A DNA stretch of 5,137 nt, taken from contig CAMVJF010000136.1 in assembly GCA_947167725.1 (NCBI GenBank), positions 1 through 5,137 of the forward strand, read 5' to 3'. The notes below the pieces were generated by a model. The model saw only the letters and a list, made by a program, of their open reading frames with translations. It searched no databases and was not told the origin of the DNA. The DNA comes from an uncultured Clostridia bacterium. GTDB taxonomy: Bacteria > Bacillota > Clostridia > Oscillospirales > Oscillospiraceae. Shown one piece after another: positions 1-5,111 of the stretch (its first letter is position 1; each line of letters starts with the position of its first letter). A program made the translations under genes and the position numbers.

Positions 1-440
1 GCCAGGATCCCCTGGCGGCACGCGGGCATCCGGATGCGCCAGAAAATGAAGGTGTTGGAAAGGCCCAGGGTCTGCCCCGCATAGGCCAGCGTCTTGTCAA
101 AGCTCTCGAAGGCGCCGCGGGCCGTGCGGTACATCAGCGGGAAGGCGACGACCGCCGCCGCGAGGATGCCGCCGTACCAGGTCATGACGAACTGGACGCC
201 GTACTGCATCAGGAAGGCGCCGATCGGGCGCTTGACGCCGAAGACGAGCAGCAGGAAATAGCCGCAGACCGTCGGCGGCAGCACCATCGGCAGCGTGAGG
301 ATCACGTCCAGCACGCCCTTGATCGAGCGCGGAAGCTTCGCCGCGTAATAGGCGAAGAAGATACCTGTGAAAAACACGAGCACGCAGCTGATGGCCGCGA
401 TGCGCAGCGAGTTCCACAGAGGAAACCAATCGAAATACAT
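1..440 (-). CDS. modB: Molybdate ABC transporter permease ModB, 3' end missing at window edge
   Basis: This is the inner-membrane channel subunit of the molybdate (or tungstate) importer, expected to work as a dimer with the ATPase ModC and to receive oxyanion from ModA. The ATG at 440-438 opens a frame of 146 codons that stays open to position 3, so the gene is cut by the left edge (family length is roughly 220 residues). It begins MYFDWFPLWNSLRIAA. Hydrophobic membrane segments lie near residues 12-32, 43-68 and 83-104. Residues 50-60 carry the ModB hallmark LPMVLPPTVCG. Residues 111-146 form the cytoplasmic EAA-type coupling loop that docks on the ATPase (FESFDKTLAYAGQTLG then FWRIRMPACRQGIL), though the canonical EAA alanines read YAGQ. 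A GGAG sits 7 nt before the start. The gene lies 50 nt downstream of modA, same strand, so co-transcription is likely. An open reading in another frame at 97-429 is a shadow of this gene. Confidence 0.93.
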   Translation of the reverse strand, partial: MYFDWFPLWNSLRIAAISCVLVFFTGIFFAYYAAKLPRSIKGVLDVILTLPMVLPPTVCGYFLLLVFGVKRPIGAFLMQYGVQFVMTWYGGILAAAVVAFPLMYRTARGAFESFDKTLAYAGQTLGLSNTFIFWRIRMPACRQGIL

Positions 441-458
441 AGAGCAGCTCCGTTCAGG

Positions 459-478
459 AGCGGGAGATCGCTCCCGCT
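459..478 (-). repeat. Perfect 8-bp hairpin between modA and modB
   Basis: AGCGGGAG pairs perfectly with CTCCCGCT (459-466 with 471-478) around a 4-nt loop. It lies in the 50-nt gap, 12 nt after the modA stop and 18 nt before the modB start. No T-run follows on the transcribed strand, so it is not a classical terminator. Stable hairpins between a binding-protein gene and its permease gene are known in other transporter operons to protect the upstream mRNA and give more binding protein than permease. That role here is inferred. Confidence 0.6.
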
Positions 479-490
479 GGTCGGTCTGGA

Positions 491-1339
491 TTACTTCTTG
501 AGCGCGGCGGCCAGGCCGTCGAAGGACTCGATCTTGCCGGGGTTGCCGTCCGGGACGACCAGGACGACCTTGTTCTCGAGCAGGTTCAGACGGCTGCCCT
601 CCAGCACGAAGTCCAGCTGGTCGGTGTTCACTTCCGGATTGGCGTTGATGTCGAGCTGGTTCATCTGCTTCTGACCGGCGGAGATGAACACGTCGCACTC
701 CGCGCCCTCCTGGATCTGGGTCTTGAGCGTGCCGGAGGAGTCGAAGTTGTAGACGAGCGTCACATTGGGATGAAGCTCCTGATACAGGCCCTGGATCTGC
801 GTGAGCGTCTCGGTCATGGACGCGGCGGCAAACACGATCAGTTCGACCTTCCCGGTCTCGGCGGCAGCGGCGGCGGGCACGGTGTCCCCCACGGGCGCGA
901 AGCCGACGGCCTTGAAGATCTCCATGGCCTCGGGGCTGCTCAGGTAGTCCAGAAAGGCCTGCGCCTCGGCGGGATGCTCGCTGTTCTTCATCACGGCCGC
1001 GGGATAGATGACCTGGCCGCACATCTCGGCGGTGGCGTTGTCAACGACGGTCAGCCCGGCGGAGAAGGCGTCCGTGCAGTAGACGACGCCGCAGTTGACG
1101 CTGCCTTCCTTGACCTGGGTCGTGACCTCCTTGACATTCGTGCCGTAGGTGATCTTGCCCACCTTGGCCAGCGCTTCCTCGTCCAGGGCGTAGAACGCGA
1201 GGATCTTCTGCGTGTACTGTCCGACGGGAACGTCGCTGTTGCCCATGACGAGCAGCGGCGTCTTCGGCTTTCCGCAGGCTGCCAGCGCCGGGATCAGCGT
1301 CAGCGCCAGCAGCAGCGCCAGGATTTTTTTTGCTTTCAT
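491..1339 (-). CDS. modA: Molybdate-binding lipoprotein ModA with circularly permuted halves
   Basis: This is the extracytoplasmic binding protein that captures molybdate or tungstate for ModB. It is 282 residues long, starting at the ATG at 1339 with AAGGAGG 7 nt upstream. Residues 1-21 are a lipoprotein signal peptide ending in the lipobox L19-A-A-C22. Unusually, the order of the mature protein is swapped. Residues 27-150 match the normal C-terminal half of ModA: GNSDVPVGQY at 33-42, YGTNVKEV at 65-72, VVYCTDAFSAG at 85-95, VIYPAAV at 110-116, then SPEAMEIFKAVGF. Residues 151-163 are an Ala-rich linker. Residues 164-282 match the normal N-terminal half: VFAAASMTETL from 169, FDSSGTLKTQI from 199, DVFISAGQKQM at 216-226, LLENKVVLVVP at 253-263, and SFDGLAAALKK at the end, where a normal ModA would continue into the GNSDVP strand. 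Positions expected to contact the oxyanion (V39, V69, Y87, S174, S201/S202 by analogy with E. coli ModA) are all present. Composition does not change across the joins. Product assignment is firm; the permutation is read from motif order. Confidence 0.94.
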   Translation of the reverse strand: MKAKKILALLLALTLIPALAACGKPKTPLLVMGNSDVPVGQYTQKILAFYALDEEALAKVGKITYGTNVKEVTTQVKEGSVNCGVVYCTDAFSAGLTVVDNATAEMCGQVIYPAAVMKNSEHPAEAQAFLDYLSSPEAMEIFKAVGFAPVGDTVPAAAAAETGKVELIVFAAASMTETLTQIQGLYQELHPNVTLVYNFDSSGTLKTQIQEGAECDVFISAGQKQMNQLDINANPEVNTDQLDFVLEGSRLNLLENKVVLVVPDGNPGKIESFDGLAAALKK

Positions 1340-1347
1340 CTTGTTGC

Positions 1348-1373
1348 CTCCTTCCCGTTTTTCAGGGAAAAAA
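1348..1373 (-). promoter_or_regulatory. modA ribosome binding site in a weak hairpin
   Basis: On the minus strand AAGGAGG lies 7 nt before the modA ATG. Just upstream is TTTTTTCCC. With an 8-nt loop this can pair with GGGAAGGAG through five Watson-Crick pairs (TTCCC/GGGAA) and four weaker pairs including G-U wobbles, covering most of the Shine-Dalgarno. It may modestly limit translation, or be chance in a T-rich leader. Confidence 0.35.
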
Positions 1374-1380
1374 TAGTCTA

Positions 1381-1406
1381 TATAAACACGGCTTTACGTG
1401 CTTATA
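1381..1406 (-). promoter_or_regulatory. 26-bp dyad upstream of modA, candidate operator
   Basis: Two 10-bp arms, TATAAACACG (1381-1390) and CGTGCTTATA (1397-1406), form an inverted repeat with 9 of 10 positions matching and a 6-bp spacer. It sits 41 bp before the modA start. On the minus strand a loose promoter (TTGGTA at 1410-1405, 18-nt spacer, TTTATA at 1386-1381) would overlap it exactly, as expected for a repressor site. The layout (two AT-rich outer arms, short spacer) recalls ModE-type molybdate operators, but the bases do not match the E. coli consensus that I know. As RNA it would be a hairpin with T6 only several nt downstream, so I consider a terminator less likely. The dyad is seen directly; its function is inferred. 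Confidence 0.5.
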
Positions 1407-1454
1407 CCAAGAAGAAATGGCAAACGCTTCCCTATTCAGTTGTCGCCCCGCGCG

Positions 1455-2483
1455 TCAGACGCCCTTGCCGAAGCCGCAGTTCGGGAAGTGGCAGACGGGG
1501 CAGTTGAGGCAGAGCCCGCCATGGCCGAGCCCGGCGAGAAACTCCTTCGTGATCGGCGTGTCGGTCATGAGATAGGGCAGCAGCAGATCGAAGATCGTAC
1601 GGCGGGCGTACATCACGCAGCCGGGCAGTCCGCAGACCGGGCGGCCGTCCGGCATGTAGGAGACGAGGAACATCGCGCCCGGGAGCACCGGAGCGCCGTA
1701 GGAGACGATATTCGCGCCGGTATTCTTGATCGCAAGCGGCGTCTTGTCGTCGGGGTCGACGCTCATGCCGCCGCTGCAGACGACCATCTCGCAGCCCTTG
1801 TCCAGCATGTCCAGAACGGCCGCGGTGATCTTCTCATGGTCGTCGTTCAGGACCACATGCTCGGTCATCACGCTGCCGCCGAACTCGCGCAGCTTCTGTT
1901 CGATGACGGGGGTGAAGGTGTCCTGGATGCGGCCGTAGTAAACCTCGTTGCCGGTCGTTACCACGCCGACCTTTTTGGCTTTGAGCGGCAGCAGCTTCAG
2001 CAGCGGCTCCGCGCCGACGAGCTCCTTGGCCCGCTCCATGCGATCTTTGGCGATGACGAGCGGGATGACGCGGGTGCCGCAGAGCTTGTCCCCCTTCTTC
2101 ACCACAAAGCCGGAGGCGCGCGTCGCGATCATCATGTCGCCCAGCGCGTTCACGGCGCGCAGACGCTCCACGTCGATCAGCAGCAGGCCGTCGATGTCTG
2201 CGATCAGCTCGATCTTGCCCTCTTTGGGCTCGGTGGCGTGCATGTTCTCGCCGATGCACAGATCGCGCAGAATCTCCGCCGCCTCGTCCTCGTGGAGCAT
2301 GTCCTCGCTGTTCTCCCAAATATAGATATGGTCCTTGCCCACGCTCAGCAGCACAGGCACGTCCTCGCTCCGGATGATATGCCCCTTGCGGAACACGGGG
2401 CCCTTTTTCTCGTCCTTGATGATCTGGGTGATGTCGTGGCACAGCACGTGTCCGACAGCCTCTTCGGTCTTCATCAGCTTCAT
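1455..2483 (-). CDS. MoeA-like molybdopterin-binding protein with C-terminal cysteine cluster
   Basis: This 342-residue protein is related to the MoeA/MoaB/CinA molybdopterin-binding fold (MoCF_biosynth). Family members bind molybdopterin or its adenylate and act in molybdenum insertion or related cofactor steps in the cytoplasm. The MoCF-like core spans about residues 169-310: VGVVTTGNEV at 172-181, the acidic GG loop SGGMSVDPDD at 237-246 (usual form GGxSxGxxD), and a GLPG turn at 285-288 followed by a helix. The N-terminal 168 residues (FRKGHIIRSEDVPVLL at 31-46) are much shorter than the MoeA arms. Residues 325-336 carry C-x2-C-x2-C-x4-C ending in GFGKG, suggesting a bound metal or Fe-S cluster. 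The ATG at 2483 is preceded by AAGGAAG at 8 nt; a second ATG three codons in is possible. The gene has its own strong promoter and precedes modA by 115 nt without a clear terminator, so read-through into modAB is possible. The exact reaction is not determinable from sequence. Confidence 0.86.
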   Translation of the reverse strand: MKLMKTEEAVGHVLCHDITQIIKDEKKGPVFRKGHIIRSEDVPVLLSVGKDHIYIWENSEDMLHEDEAAEILRDLCIGENMHATEPKEGKIELIADIDGLLLIDVERLRAVNALGDMMIATRASGFVVKKGDKLCGTRVIPLVIAKDRMERAKELVGAEPLLKLLPLKAKKVGVVTTGNEVYYGRIQDTFTPVIEQKLREFGGSVMTEHVVLNDDHEKITAAVLDMLDKGCEMVVCSGGMSVDPDDKTPLAIKNTGANIVSYGAPVLPGAMFLVSYMPDGRPVCGLPGCVMYARRTIFDLLLPYLMTDTPITKEFLAGLGHGGLCLNCPVCHFPNCGFGKGV

Positions 2484-2516
2484 GGTCTCAGCTTCCTTTC
2501 ACAAGTTGGACGGACT

Positions 2517-2542
2517 GCGAATGTTAAACAAAAGCAATTCGC
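2517..2542 (-). repeat. Inverted repeat in the leader of the molybdopterin-binding gene
   Basis: GCGAAT (2517-2522) and ATTCGC (2537-2542) are exact inverted arms 14 nt apart. They lie just downstream of the predicted transcription start. It could be a leader hairpin or an operator half-site pair. The stem is short and may be chance. I see no recognisable molybdenum-cofactor riboswitch in this roughly 60-nt leader. Confidence 0.25.
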
Positions 2543-2551
2543 TTATTCAGT

Positions 2552-2580
2552 ATTATAGAAGCAAGCGCGGAGAAAGTCAA
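2552..2580 (-). promoter_or_regulatory. Sigma-A type promoter for the molybdopterin-binding gene
   Basis: Read on the minus strand, TTGACT (2580-2575) and TATAAT (2557-2552) are separated by exactly 17 nt. This matches the -35 consensus at five of six positions and the -10 perfectly. Transcription should start near 2545, giving a leader of about 60 nt before the ATG at 2483. It lies just downstream of the trsS terminator, so it starts an independent unit. Confidence 0.88.
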
Positions 2581-2603
2581 TTCCCCGCGCGCAGTATCTT
2601 TCC

Positions 2604-2624
2604 AAGCGCCGCAGAAAGGCGCTT
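2604..2624 (-). repeat. Small hairpin between trsS terminator and next promoter
   Basis: AAGCGCC (2604-2610) pairs perfectly with GGCGCTT (2618-2624) across a 7-nt loop. No T-run follows on the minus strand. It lies in the 193-nt gap between the two transcription units, between the terminator and the -35 box. It may be a back-up structure or a binding site for a regulator of the downstream promoter. Confidence 0.3.
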
Positions 2625-2638
2625 CCCTGTTTTTGCTC

Positions 2639-2678
2639 AAAAACGAGCCTGCCGCCCGGGGCGGCAGGCTCGTTTTTT
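2639..2678 (-). terminator. Strong intrinsic terminator after trsS
   Basis: The arms 2639-2656 and 2660-2677 pair without mismatch over 18 bp, with a 13-bp GC-rich core (CGAGCCTGCCGCC) and a 3-nt loop. On the minus strand the stem is followed by five T; on the plus strand by six, so it could stop transcription both ways. Its outer base overlaps the trsS stop codon (2679-2677), placing the terminator immediately at the end of the gene. Confidence 0.93.
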
Positions 2679-3960
2679 ATTCGATCGGCGTGAGATATTT
2701 CGCACAGAAAGGCTTGATCTTCCCGCGGTCGTAGACGTTCAGGCTGCAGCGGTGGAGCCGCTCGACGTTGAGGTTCATCGCGTCCTGAAAGGCCATGGCC
2801 GAGAGCGTCAGGCTCTCGTGCCGCAGGCGGTAGAGAAAGGTGTCGAAGTCCATCTCGTCCGATCGCGCGGCGGGAGGCGCTTCCTCGTCCGGCGTGCGGC
2901 GCCAGTGCCGCGCCACATATTCGCGGTTGTCCTTTTCACAGCCGCGGCTGCGGGACGAGTGCGTGATTGAGCTCAGGGGGCGCAGCGAGCCGTCGGGCTC
3001 GATGAGAAAACTCGCGTGAAAGCCGCAGAGCGGGTGGTCGCAGCGCGAGGGCATGAAGCTCTCAAGCGGGATCCCCGCCTGCTCGGCAAGGTCGGCCATC
3101 AGACGGTCGAGCGTATAGCGGTCCTCCGCCTTCGGCGCTCCGGGATAGCGCCCGAAGTACGAGACGGGCTGGAAATGAACGCCCCGCACGGCGGGCGCGT
3201 GCTCGCTGGCAAAGGCGACGAGCCTGCCGAGATCTGCGTCGTTGACGCCGCGGACCACGGTCGGAACCAGCGTGACGCCGATGCGCGCCGCGCCGCAGAC
3301 GCGGATCGCCTCCGTCTTTTCCGCCAGCAGCGGCGCGCCGCGCAGCACCTCGAAGATTTCGTCGCGCGTGCCGTCGAACTGCAGGAACACGATATCCAGC
3401 CCCGCGTCCGCAAGCCGTTTCACATAGTCCGGCTCGCGCGCCAGACGCAGGCCGTTGGTATTGAGCTGCACATAGCGGCAGCCCGCCTCTTTGGCAAAGC
3501 GCACCAGCTCCGGCAGGTCGTCGCGCAGCGTGGGTTCCCCGCCCGAGAGCTGCAGCAGAGGGCCGCCGCATTGGCGCGCGATGTCCCGTATCGCGTCCTT
3601 CAGCTCGTCGAGCCCCGGCTCCCGCGCGCTCTCTCCGCCGCGGGCGAAGCAGAAGCGGCAGCGCAGATCACAGCGCTCCGTGACCTCCAGCAGCACGCAG
3701 CAGCTGCCGATCTCGTGCTCGGCGCAGAGGCCGCAGTCGCCCGGGCAGTTCCGTCCGAGCGTCTCCGGCAGCGGCGGCGTCCCGAGCAGCCAGGACTCCC
3801 AGTCCACCTTCCCCTGCCAGACGGGGACGCGAAAGCTCCCGTGCGCCGGACAGCTTTTTTCAAGCAGGATCGCGCCGTCCTCCTCCCGCGTGAGCCGCGC
3901 GGGCAGATTGCGCAGACACACGGGACAGACGGAGCGGGTGCTTCGGATGATCTCTCCCAT
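2677..3960 (-). CDS. trsS: Radical SAM protein, TrsS-like
   Basis: This 427-residue radical SAM enzyme is expected to use a [4Fe-4S] cluster to cleave S-adenosylmethionine; its substrate is unknown. The cluster motif is C97-x3-C101-x2-C104 (CDLRCRFC), and GGEPT at 140-144 is the SAM-binding loop. An N-terminal extension carries CPVC (12-15), CPAHG (37-41) and CPGDCGLC (72-79), probably binding zinc or a second cluster. Blocks that I associate with the TrsS family are QLNTNG (165-170), FLQFDGT (192-198), GVHFQPVSYFGRYP (260-273), AMAFQDAMNLNVERLHRCSL (389-408) and PFCAKYLT (417-424), with further cysteines at 307, 312, 341, 405 and 419. Several TrsS homologues are recorded as selenoproteins; this copy has no in-frame TGA. 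The start at 3960 is chosen because GGGAG precedes it by 7 nt and the conserved region begins there; an in-frame extension to 4116 would overlap the upstream gene. It starts 2 nt after the GTPase gene, implying translational coupling. The more distant alternative is the MJ0619-like radical SAM methylase group, which shares the N-terminal motifs. Confidence 0.87.
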   Translation of the reverse strand: MGEIIRSTRSVCPVCLRNLPARLTREEDGAILLEKSCPAHGSFRVPVWQGKVDWESWLLGTPPLPETLGRNCPGDCGLCAEHEIGSCCVLLEVTERCDLRCRFCFARGGESAREPGLDELKDAIRDIARQCGGPLLQLSGGEPTLRDDLPELVRFAKEAGCRYVQLNTNGLRLAREPDYVKRLADAGLDIVFLQFDGTRDEIFEVLRGAPLLAEKTEAIRVCGAARIGVTLVPTVVRGVNDADLGRLVAFASEHAPAVRGVHFQPVSYFGRYPGAPKAEDRYTLDRLMADLAEQAGIPLESFMPSRCDHPLCGFHASFLIEPDGSLRPLSSITHSSRSRGCEKDNREYVARHWRRTPDEEAPPAARSDEMDFDTFLYRLRHESLTLSAMAFQDAMNLNVERLHRCSLNVYDRGKIKPFCAKYLTPIE

Positions 3961-3962
3961 TT

Positions 3963-5024
3963 TTATTCTCCCAGACCGAAGTGGTCCTTTTTGAAGATCG
4001 TGAGCTCCAGCCGATAGCGGTCGGACACCGTTTTGACCGCCTCGCCGATGAGGCGCTCGAGCTCCCCGTCCGGGCAGGCGGCGCTGGCGTTGAGCAGCAC
4101 GCCGAGATCCGTGCAAGGCCGCGTGAAGCGGTGCGGCACCTCGATCGCGCGCTCTGTGCCGAGAAGATCCGCCTTGCCCCAGTCGCCCTCCGGTCCCCAG
4201 GCCAGGAGCTTCAGATGCGGGATCTCGCGGCCTGCCCGGCCGACCGCATCCCGAATCTCCTCCGCGAGCGCGAGCAGGTAGACGCCGCCGTCGAAGCTGT
4301 CGCAGCAGACCACCGCGCGGTACTGGAGATAGTATTCGCTGAGACTGCCCATGGCGTTTTGCAGACCGTCCGCGTCATAGTCGATCTCCGGATGGCGCAG
4401 CGAGGCTCGCTTCTCCCGCAGCGCCCGGCACAGCGCGTCGAGCCCCTCGCCGCTCCTTGCGCTCACGGCGATCTGCTCCGTCCAGGGATACCGTTCGGCA
4501 AGCCACCCGATCGAGGAAGCGCGCTCCGCTTCGGACAGCAGCTCGCACTTGCTCAGCACGATGAGGTCGGCCTCCCGGAGCTGCGCGTCGAGAATGAAGC
4601 CCGTCTCCCCTGCCCGGCCTTCGCGCAGCAGCGCGAGCATCTGCGGCTCGATCAGCACCGTGAAGGGCGCGAGCTCGAACTCGCCGGGACGGTCTTCCTC
4701 CAGACCGTGGTAAACGTGCTCCTGCGCGCCGACGCCGAAGCCCGGGATATCGGAGACGACCAGCTCGCAGCCGCTTTCAAAGCAGGCGTTCAGCCGTTCC
4801 GTCAGCACGTCGCGGCAGAAGCAGATGCACTCGTCGGTGATCTGCGAGGCACGGCAGCCGCCGAGCTGCGCCTGCTTGTGGTCCGCCAGCAGCACGCCCG
4901 CGCCGAGATCGTTGGAGATCATGGCCGCGGGAGCGAAATGCGCGGAGCAATACTGCGTCAGCGCCATCATCGTCGTCGTCTTCCCCGCGCCCAGAAAGCC
5001 GCTGAACACGCCGAATTTTCTCAT
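3963..5024 (-). CDS. CobW/COG0523-like P-loop GTPase, putative metallochaperone
   Basis: This 353-residue protein starts MRKFGVFSGFLGAGKTTT. The Walker A/G1 motif is GFLGAGKT (9-16), the G3-type DIPG is at 92-95, a degenerate G4 SKCE is at 158-161 (usual NKxD), and a G5-like SARSGEG is at 188-194. G3E-family GTPases such as CobW, HypB and UreG deliver metals or help cofactor insertion. COG0523 proteins carry a CxCC metal site after G1; here the corresponding stretch reads C66-I-C68-F-C70, preceded by GGC57. The C-terminal part (about 225-353) is not one I recognise but contains conserved-looking blocks (HRFTRP at 298-303, LLNASAACP at 310-318). The ATG at 5024 has GGAGG 7 nt upstream and begins directly with the P-loop strand; the longer in-frame start at 5135 would run through the promoter. 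It is the first gene of a two-gene unit with trsS. The metal and client are unknown; proximity to molybdenum genes makes molybdenum-related maturation a guess. Confidence 0.84.
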   Translation of the reverse strand: MRKFGVFSGFLGAGKTTTMMALTQYCSAHFAPAAMISNDLGAGVLLADHKQAQLGGCRASQITDECICFCRDVLTERLNACFESGCELVVSDIPGFGVGAQEHVYHGLEEDRPGEFELAPFTVLIEPQMLALLREGRAGETGFILDAQLREADLIVLSKCELLSEAERASSIGWLAERYPWTEQIAVSARSGEGLDALCRALREKRASLRHPEIDYDADGLQNAMGSLSEYYLQYRAVVCCDSFDGGVYLLALAEEIRDAVGRAGREIPHLKLLAWGPEGDWGKADLLGTERAIEVPHRFTRPCTDLGVLLNASAACPDGELERLIGEAVKTVSDRYRLELTIFKKDHFGLGE

Positions 5025-5047
5025 ACTCTTCCCTCCCGTCGCTCTCC

Positions 5048-5077
5048 GCGGGCCGAGTCCCGCCGACGATACCGTCG
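5048..5077 (-). repeat. Two adjacent hairpins in the GTPase gene leader
   Basis: CGACG (5064-5068) pairs with CGTCG (5073-5077) over a 4-nt loop, and GCGGG (5048-5052) pairs with CCCGC (5059-5063) over a 6-nt loop. They abut each other and begin right at the predicted transcript start, ending about 23 nt before the ATG. They could stabilise the 5' end, form a binding site, or be chance in GC-rich DNA. Confidence 0.35.
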
Positions 5078-5082
5078 AAAAC

Positions 5083-5111
5083 AGTGTAGCATGCGGGAGG
5101 CCGCTTGACAA
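5083..5111 (-). promoter_or_regulatory. Promoter of the GTPase-trsS unit
   Basis: On the minus strand TTGTCA (5111-5106) and TACACT (5088-5083) are separated by 17 nt, matching the sigma-A consensus at five and four of six positions. The predicted start is near 5076, giving a leader of about 50 nt. This supports the ATG at 5024 over any start further upstream. Confidence 0.75.

Noticed and set aside
97..429. 110-residue minus-strand open frame
   Set aside because: It is Arg/Ala-rich, low in hydrophobic residues and overlaps the real modB frame, which has clear permease motifs and a ribosome binding site.
491..1339. Reading modA as two truncated genes or a pseudogene
   Set aside because: Both halves are in one open frame with a signal peptide, a good ribosome binding site and no lost conserved block, so a single permuted protein fits better.
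1340..1454. Molybdenum-cofactor riboswitch upstream of modA
   Set aside because: The gap is only 115 nt and AT-rich; I see an operator-like dyad but not the multi-stem structure expected for that riboswitch.
1398..2558. 386-residue plus-strand open frame antisense to the molybdopterin-binding gene
   Set aside because: The composition (His, Ala, Val, Asp-rich without motifs) is that of an antisense shadow in GC-rich DNA; the opposite strand has recognised motifs and a promoter.
3016..4017. 333-residue plus-strand open frame antisense to trsS
   Set aside because: Shadow frame; no recognised motif and no convincing ribosome binding site, while the minus strand encodes a clear radical SAM protein.
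3961..4116. 52-residue N-terminal extension of TrsS
   Set aside because: It overlaps the end of the GTPase gene in another frame, is Arg/Gly-rich, and the ATG at 3960 has a well-placed Shine-Dalgarno.
3981..5108. 375-residue plus-strand open frame antisense to the GTPase
   Set aside because: Shadow frame; the minus strand shows a P-loop, DxxG and a promoter upstream.
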